Below, in pieces: positions 23,260 through 27,095 of a DNA stretch of 27,095 nt. The notes below the pieces were generated by a model, which was not told the origin of the DNA, made no database searches, and saw only the letters and a program-made list of their open reading frames with translations. The stretch is taken from NCBI GenBank assembly GCA_002307215.1, contig DBTU01000055.1:207399-234493 (forward strand). Direction: 5' to 3'. The position numbers and the translations under genes are program-made. Position 1 is the stretch's first letter. The number at the start of each line of letters is the position of its first letter. This stretch comes from Lachnoclostridium sp. UBA1308. GTDB taxonomy: Bacteria; Bacillota; Clostridia; Lachnospirales; Lachnospiraceae.

Positions 23260-24939
23260 CTATTTGTTCTTTAAATCCTCTTCCGAGAACACATCCTCAA
23301 TCGCTGCACCCGGGGCCACCATAGGCCATACCTTATCGTCACTGTCTATGATACATTCAATCAGAACCGGCTCATTTAGGGCAATTGCTTCTCTTAATAC
23401 GCTCTCAACTTCATCAAGCTTGGTGATACGATATGCTTTTGCTCCCATGGCTTCCGCCACCTTCACAAAATCCACCTTATCCCGTAGGTTCGTATAGGAA
23501 TATCTCTGTTCGTAGAACAGTGTCTGCCATTGACGAACCATACCTAGCACATGATTATTAAAGATTATTTCAATAATCGGAATATCATATCTGGTCGCTG
23601 TTGACAACTCATTCATATTCATACGGAAACATCCGTCTCCTGCAATATTGATTACTGTTTTATCCGGCATTCCGACCTTAGCACCAATACAGGCACCAAG
23701 TCCGTAACCCATAGTTCCAAGGCCACCTGAAGTAATGAAAGTCCTTGGCTTTCGGTAATTAAAAAACTGTGCTGCCCACATCTGATGTTGTCCAACCTCA
23801 GTGGTAATAATGGCATCTCCCTGTGTAATCTCATAAAGCTTTTCTATTATGAAAGGACCTGTTAGCATTTCCTTATTATATTGTAGCGGAAATCTCTCTT
23901 TCAAACTTCTGACATGATCAACCCATTCATTATGGTTTTGCTGTTCTAGGCGTCCATTCAATCTTTCAAGCACTTCTACTATGTCTCCGATAATGCTACT
24001 ATATGCCGTAACATTTTTGTTGATTTCTGCCGGATCAACATCAATGTGAAGTATCTTTGCATGTCTTGCAAATTTTTTTGCATTACCTGTTACTCTATCA
24101 GAAAATCTTGCGCCGATAGCTATTAAAAGGTCACATTCGGTTACCCCAAGATTGGAGGCCTTGGTACCGTGCATTCCGAGCATTCCTGTATAACGGGTAT
24201 CCTTACCGTCAAACGCTCCCTTTCCCATCAGTGTATCACAGACAGGCGCATCAACTCTTGATACGAATTTCTCTAACTCATCATGCGCTTCTGATATCAC
24301 AGCTCCGCCACCGACAAAGATAAAAGGTTTCTTGGAGTGATTGATTAATTCTACTGCATTTTGTAAATCTTGCTCAGTTATATCATCAACCATTCTCAGA
24401 ACAGTCTCCGGAATAACTACTGTATATTTTGCTTTCGCTGCGGTAATATCCTTTGGAATATCAACGAGTACCGGGCCCGGTCTTCCTGATTTTGCAATAC
24501 GGAACGCCTTACGGATGGTATCGGCTAGCTTATTGATATCCTTAACAATATAATTATGCTTTGTGATCGGTAATGTAACACCAGCAATATCAATCTCTTG
24601 AAAAGAATCCCTGCCCAACAGTCCTACTGCAACATTACATGTAATGGCAACCAATGGAACACTGTCCATATATGCAGTTGCAATCCCTGTGACAAGATTG
24701 GTTGATCCCGGTCCCGAAGTAGCTAAACAGACACCTACCTTACCGGTTGCTCTTGCATATCCATCCGCTGCGTGCGAAGCTCCCTGCTCATGGGCCGTCA
24801 GGATATGTCTGATTTCACTGCTATGCTTGTATAATTCATCATAAATGTTTAAAATAGTACCGCCCGGATATCCAAATACGGTATCCACGCCCTGCTCCTT
24901 TAAACATTCGATTACTATCTGCGCACCTGTTAATTCCAT
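23260..24939 (-). CDS. ilvB: Acetolactate synthase large (catalytic) subunit
   Basis: IlvB joins two pyruvates to acetolactate (or pyruvate and 2-oxobutyrate) in the valine, leucine and isoleucine pathway. It needs thiamine diphosphate, Mg and FAD. Seen: FGYPGGTILNIYDEL, the cofactor-activating Glu51 in TAHEQGASHAADGYAR, SGPGSTNLVTGIATAYMDSVP, the FAD-side GMLGMHGT, and the ThDP motif GDGCFRMNMNEL ending in IFNN. The length of 559 residues is normal for a biosynthetic enzyme. The ATG at 24939 has GGAGG five bases upstream; another ATG lies four codons earlier in frame. No ilvN regulatory subunit follows; the next gene down is serC. It lies 245 bases after ilvD across a repeat-rich spacer. Confidence 0.95.
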   Translation of the reverse strand: MELTGAQIVIECLKEQGVDTVFGYPGGTILNIYDELYKHSSEIRHILTAHEQGASHAADGYARATGKVGVCLATSGPGSTNLVTGIATAYMDSVPLVAITCNVAVGLLGRDSFQEIDIAGVTLPITKHNYIVKDINKLADTIRKAFRIAKSGRPGPVLVDIPKDITAAKAKYTVVIPETVLRMVDDITEQDLQNAVELINHSKKPFIFVGGGAVISEAHDELEKFVSRVDAPVCDTLMGKGAFDGKDTRYTGMLGMHGTKASNLGVTECDLLIAIGARFSDRVTGNAKKFARHAKILHIDVDPAEINKNVTAYSSIIGDIVEVLERLNGRLEQQNHNEWVDHVRSLKERFPLQYNKEMLTGPFIIEKLYEITQGDAIITTEVGQHQMWAAQFFNYRKPRTFITSGGLGTMGYGLGACIGAKVGMPDKTVINIAGDGCFRMNMNELSTATRYDIPIIEIIFNNHVLGMVRQWQTLFYEQRYSYTNLRDKVDFVKVAEAMGAKAYRITKLDEVESVLREAIALNEPVLIECIIDSDDKVWPMVAPGAAIEDVFSEEDLKNK

Positions 24940-24975
24940 TGAAACCTCCACTATGCCATACCTGGCAGCTTATAT

Positions 24976-25045
24976 ACATATTTTGATGCTGAATTTTCTC
25001 GCAATCCCGTGGATTTCTCGAGATACTGAATAGTTACCAATCATC
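24976..25045. repeat. 70-bp direct repeat, copy A, ilvD-ilvB spacer
   Basis: Matches copy B at 25105-25174 at 68 of 70 positions. Each copy contains a hairpin read on the minus strand: TCTCG and CGAGA outside, AATCC and GGATT inside, with a three-base loop. Each also contains GGTAACTATTCAGTA. Copy A ends about 36 bases before the ilvB start. No gene is seen in either copy. Confidence 0.9.
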
Positions 25046-25061
25046 GTGACTATTCAGTCAC
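25046..25061 (-). other. Hairpin GTGACT/AGTCAC between the 70-bp repeats
   Basis: A perfect 6-bp stem with loop GAAT on the minus strand, directly next to copy A. Its first 15 bases are identical to the dyad over the fabD stop at 7552-7566. Confidence 0.5.
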
Positions 25062-25063
25062 TG

Positions 25064-25079
25064 CGGTCCTTTCGAACCG
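25064..25079 (-). other. Hairpin with GAAA tetraloop between the 70-bp repeats
   Basis: On the minus strand CGGTTC and GGACCG pair over six positions with one G-U, capped by GAAA, a stable RNA tetraloop of the GNRA class. This suggests that the element works, if at all, as RNA. Confidence 0.45.
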
Positions 25080-25086
25080 ATGCACA

Positions 25087-25114
25087 CAAAATATGTTGAA
25101 AAGCACATATTTTG
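25087..25114 (-). other. 10-bp hairpin overlapping the edge of copy B
   Basis: CAAAATATGT and ACATATTTTG form a perfect 10-bp stem with an eight-base loop. The right arm is the first ten bases of copy B; copy A has the same bases but no partner arm beside it. Confidence 0.5.
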
Positions 25115-25174
25115 GCGCTGAATTTTCTCGCAATCCCGTGGATTTCTCGAGATACTGAATAGTTACCAATCATC
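25105..25174. repeat. 70-bp direct repeat, copy B, ilvD-ilvB spacer
   Basis: Second copy of the 70-bp unit, differing from copy A at two adjacent positions (GC for AT). It starts ten bases after the ilvD stop region. The two copies are 129 bp apart start to start, so an array with unit A plus hairpin block is possible. Confidence 0.9.
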
Positions 25175-25184
25175 TTACAATGTC

Positions 25185-26858
25185 TTACTTAGCCTTGGGC
25201 ACTTCAAGAATTGCTCCACGGTTTCCGCTCGTTACCATAGCAACGTAACGTGATAGGTATCCGGTCGTAATCTTGGGTTCTCTCGGTTGCCACTTTGCCC
25301 TTCTTGCAGCAAGTTCTTCGTCTGTGATGTCAAAATCCAATGAATTTGCATTAATATCAATCTTGATGATATCACCCTCTTCCACAAGAGCAATATTACC
25401 ACCAACTGCAGCTTCCGGTGATACATGACCGATACAAGCGCCTCTGGAGGCTCCCGAAAAACGTCCATCTGTAATTAATGCCACAGAAGAGCCAAGTCCC
25501 ATACCCATGATAGCACTGGTAGGATTAAGCATCTCTCTCATTCCCGGCCCGCCCTTCGGTCCTTCATAACGGATAACCACAACATCCCCTGACACAATCT
25601 TGTTGTTCTTGATTGCAGTAATTGCATCTTCTTCACAGTCAAAAACTCTTGCCGGCCCCTCATGCTTTAACATCTCAGGTGCAACAGCCGAGCGTTTAAC
25701 CACACCGGAATCCGGTGCAAGATTTCCCTTAAGTATAGCAATACCACCGGACTCGCTGTAAGGATTCTCAATTGGTCTTATTACCTCCGGATTCAAGTTC
25801 CTACAACCCTTGATATTTTCTCCGACCGTCAAACCTGTAGCAGTAATTAAGTCAGTGTTTAATAGCCCTCTCTTATCCAATTCGTTCATAACCGCATATA
25901 CACCGCCTGCCTCATTCAAATCCTCCATATAGGTATGTCCCGCAGGAGCCAGATGACATAGGTTAGGTGTTCTTGCACTTACTTCATTTGCTATATCAAT
26001 ATTCAGGTCAAAGCCAACTTCATGAGCAATTGCCGGAAGATGCAGCATCGTATTGGTAGAACATCCGAGTGCCATATCAATGGTCAATGCATTCATAAAT
26101 GCTTCTTTTGACATAATGTCTCTTGGTCTGATATCCTTCTCTAATAGCTCCATAATCTTCATGCCTGCATGCTTTGCAAGTCTGATTCTTTCGGAATAAA
26201 CTGCCGGAATAGTGCCGTTTCCTTTCAGACCCATGCCGATTGCCTCGGTCAAACAGTTCATGGAATTTGCTGTATACATACCGGAGCATGAACCACAGGT
26301 AGCACACGCCTTATTCTCGTATTCTTCAACCTCTTCCTCCGTCATTGTTCCGGCAGAGTATGCTCCTACCGCCTCAAAAAGGGAAGACAAGCTTGTCTTA
26401 TTACCATTAACCCGCCCAGCCAACATCGGACCGCCACTAACAAAAATGGTAGGTATGTTGAGTCTGGCTGCCGCCATTAATAGACCGGGTACATTCTTAT
26501 CGCAATTCGGTACCATTACAAGTGCATCAAACTGATGAGCCATCGCCATTGCTTCTGTAGAATCGGCAATGAGATCTCTTGTAGCCAAGGAATACTTCAT
26601 GCCCTGATGGCCCATTGCAATACCGTCACAGACAGCAATTGCAGGGAAAACAATTGGAGTTCCACCGGCCATAGCGACACCAAGCCTTACTGCATCAACA
26701 ATTTTGTCTAGATTCATATGGCCCGGAACAATCTCATTATAAGAACTGACAATACCAATCAATGGCTTTCTAAGCTCTTCCTTTGTCATCCCCAACGCAT
26801 TAAATAATGATCTGTGGGGAGCTTGCTGCATTCCGGTTTTAACTGCGTCACTTCTCAT
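25185..26858 (-). CDS. ilvD: Dihydroxy-acid dehydratase
   Basis: IlvD dehydrates 2,3-dihydroxy-isovalerate and its isoleucine counterpart to the 2-oxo acids. It has the iron-sulfur cysteines Cys119 (VPNCDKNVPG) and Cys188/191 region (ACATCGSCSGMYTANSMNCLTEA), and the C-terminal MGLGSSVALITDGRFSGASRGACIGH. The segment VPGHMNLD near residue 45 is like E. coli IlvD, which binds a 4Fe-4S cluster, and lacks the Cys found there in the 2Fe-2S enzymes, so an oxygen-sensitive 4Fe-4S enzyme is expected. The length of 557 residues is normal. AAGGTGATGTAAGG precedes the ATG. It is the first gene of the ilvD-ilvB unit, behind a promoter and a structured leader. Confidence 0.97.
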   Translation of the reverse strand: MRSDAVKTGMQQAPHRSLFNALGMTKEELRKPLIGIVSSYNEIVPGHMNLDKIVDAVRLGVAMAGGTPIVFPAIAVCDGIAMGHQGMKYSLATRDLIADSTEAMAMAHQFDALVMVPNCDKNVPGLLMAAARLNIPTIFVSGGPMLAGRVNGNKTSLSSLFEAVGAYSAGTMTEEEVEEYENKACATCGSCSGMYTANSMNCLTEAIGMGLKGNGTIPAVYSERIRLAKHAGMKIMELLEKDIRPRDIMSKEAFMNALTIDMALGCSTNTMLHLPAIAHEVGFDLNIDIANEVSARTPNLCHLAPAGHTYMEDLNEAGGVYAVMNELDKRGLLNTDLITATGLTVGENIKGCRNLNPEVIRPIENPYSESGGIAILKGNLAPDSGVVKRSAVAPEMLKHEGPARVFDCEEDAITAIKNNKIVSGDVVVIRYEGPKGGPGMREMLNPTSAIMGMGLGSSVALITDGRFSGASRGACIGHVSPEAAVGGNIALVEEGDIIKIDINANSLDFDITDEELAARRAKWQPREPKITTGYLSRYVAMVTSGNRGAILEVPKAK

Positions 26859-26899
26859 CCTTACATCACCTTTTCCTTCTATTAATATATAGATAACAG

Positions 26900-26942
26900 A
26901 TTACCGGAAAAAATCGCCAAAAAGCGATGATAATCCGGTAAT
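26900..26942 (-). promoter_or_regulatory. Structured leader of ilvD
   Basis: On the minus strand an 8-bp outer stem ATTACCGG/CCGGTAAT encloses an inner stem ATCGC/GCGAT followed by TTTTTT. A second hairpin AAGTAGT/ACTACTT with a three-base loop lies further up at 26980-26996, near the predicted transcript start. The inner stem plus T-run could act as a weak terminator, or the whole may be a stabilising 5' structure. I found no T-box sequence (GGTGGNACCGCG) and no leader peptide rich in Ile, Leu or Val. Confidence 0.45.
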
Positions 26943-27012
26943 ACTTTGTGCCATATTTAACTAAATAGATATATTTGATAAGTAGTAACACTACTTCAAC
27001 GTAGTACAGTAT

Positions 27013-27041
27013 ATATTAAAGTATTTCCACATAAAAATCAA
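27013..27041 (-). promoter_or_regulatory. Promoter of ilvD-ilvB
   Basis: On the minus strand TTGATT (27036-27041), a 17-base spacer and TAATAT (27013-27018) form a good sigma-A promoter, about 150 bases before the ilvD start. The predicted transcript begins just before the AAGTAGT/ACTACTT hairpin. Confidence 0.7.
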
Positions 27042-27095
27042 TGTTAAATTATAAATTTCTAAATTGTGCCGTTACAGTTCAGCCTTATCTAAGAC

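Noticed and set aside
24991..25005. AATTTTCTCGCAATC in each 70-bp repeat as a CodY box
   Set aside because: Four mismatches to AATTTTCNGAAAATT in AT-rich DNA is too weak, and half of the motif takes part in the repeat's hairpin.
25061..25080. GGACCGCAG on the minus strand as part of a T-box upstream of ilvB
   Set aside because: The T-box core GGTGGNACCGCG is not met and no specifier loop or terminator arrangement is visible; the bases form a simple GAAA-capped hairpin instead.
27072..27095. Minus-strand VLDKAEL then stop at the right edge, as the end of an upstream gene
   Set aside because: Seven codons are too few to support a gene; it is compatible with one but cannot be told from chance.

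Overview
The window looks like chromosomal DNA from a low-GC Firmicute of the class Clostridia, most likely a Lachnospiraceae-type anaerobe. Reasons: AT-rich intergenic DNA, strong AGGAGG ribosome-binding sites, sigma-A type promoters, a streptococcal/clostridial style fab-acc cluster with FabK as enoyl reductase, a type III glutamine synthetase, a LytTR/GHKL two-component pair, a BspA-type leucine-rich repeat protein, and a serC-serA-DUF1015 arrangement. This placement is inferred from gene content, not from a marker gene. All genes but one lie on the minus strand. I see no rRNA, tRNA, CRISPR array, IS element or prophage.

Layout, left to right. (1) 162-1037, plus strand: a papain/C39-like putative cysteine peptidase of unknown role. 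(2) 1180-11301, minus strand: a complete type II fatty acid synthesis operon. In transcription order it is fabT(marR)-fabH-acpP-fabK-fabD-fabG-fabF-accB-fabZ-accC-accD-accA. A consensus promoter with a FabT-type palindrome (TTTGA-N3-TCAAA) against its -10 lies upstream of fabT, and a hairpin with a T-rich tail follows accA. The operon supplies malonyl-CoA (AccABCD), loads it on ACP (FabD), primes (FabH) and elongates (FabF, FabG, FabZ, FabK). FabM, the isomerase of the streptococcal cluster, is absent. (3) 11500-15720, minus: a BspA/LRR_5 protein without a signal peptide, then a 7TM GHKL sensor kinase and a LytTR response regulator. A 10-bp direct repeat with 21-bp phasing just upstream of the LRR gene is a plausible binding site for that regulator. 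(4) 15964-18072, minus: glnN-type glutamine synthetase III, with an intrinsic-terminator-like hairpin in its leader. (5) 18282-18938: a DUF624/YesL membrane protein. (6) 19100-22953: serC-serA-DUF1015 from one consensus promoter. (7) 23260-26858: ilvD then ilvB, with a structured spacer holding two 70-bp near-identical direct repeats.

Most annotated starts were moved from the longest open frame to an ATG with a Shine-Dalgarno sequence. In six genes an extra in-frame ATG lies exactly four codons upstream, with the Shine-Dalgarno between the two ATGs. The observations I consider most worth testing are the LytTR site that links the two-component system to the LRR protein, DUF1015 with a DGHHR motif in a serine operon that has no serB here, the leader structure of glnN, the repeat element between ilvD and ilvB, and two minisatellites (12 bp and 17 bp) inside the fab-acc operon.
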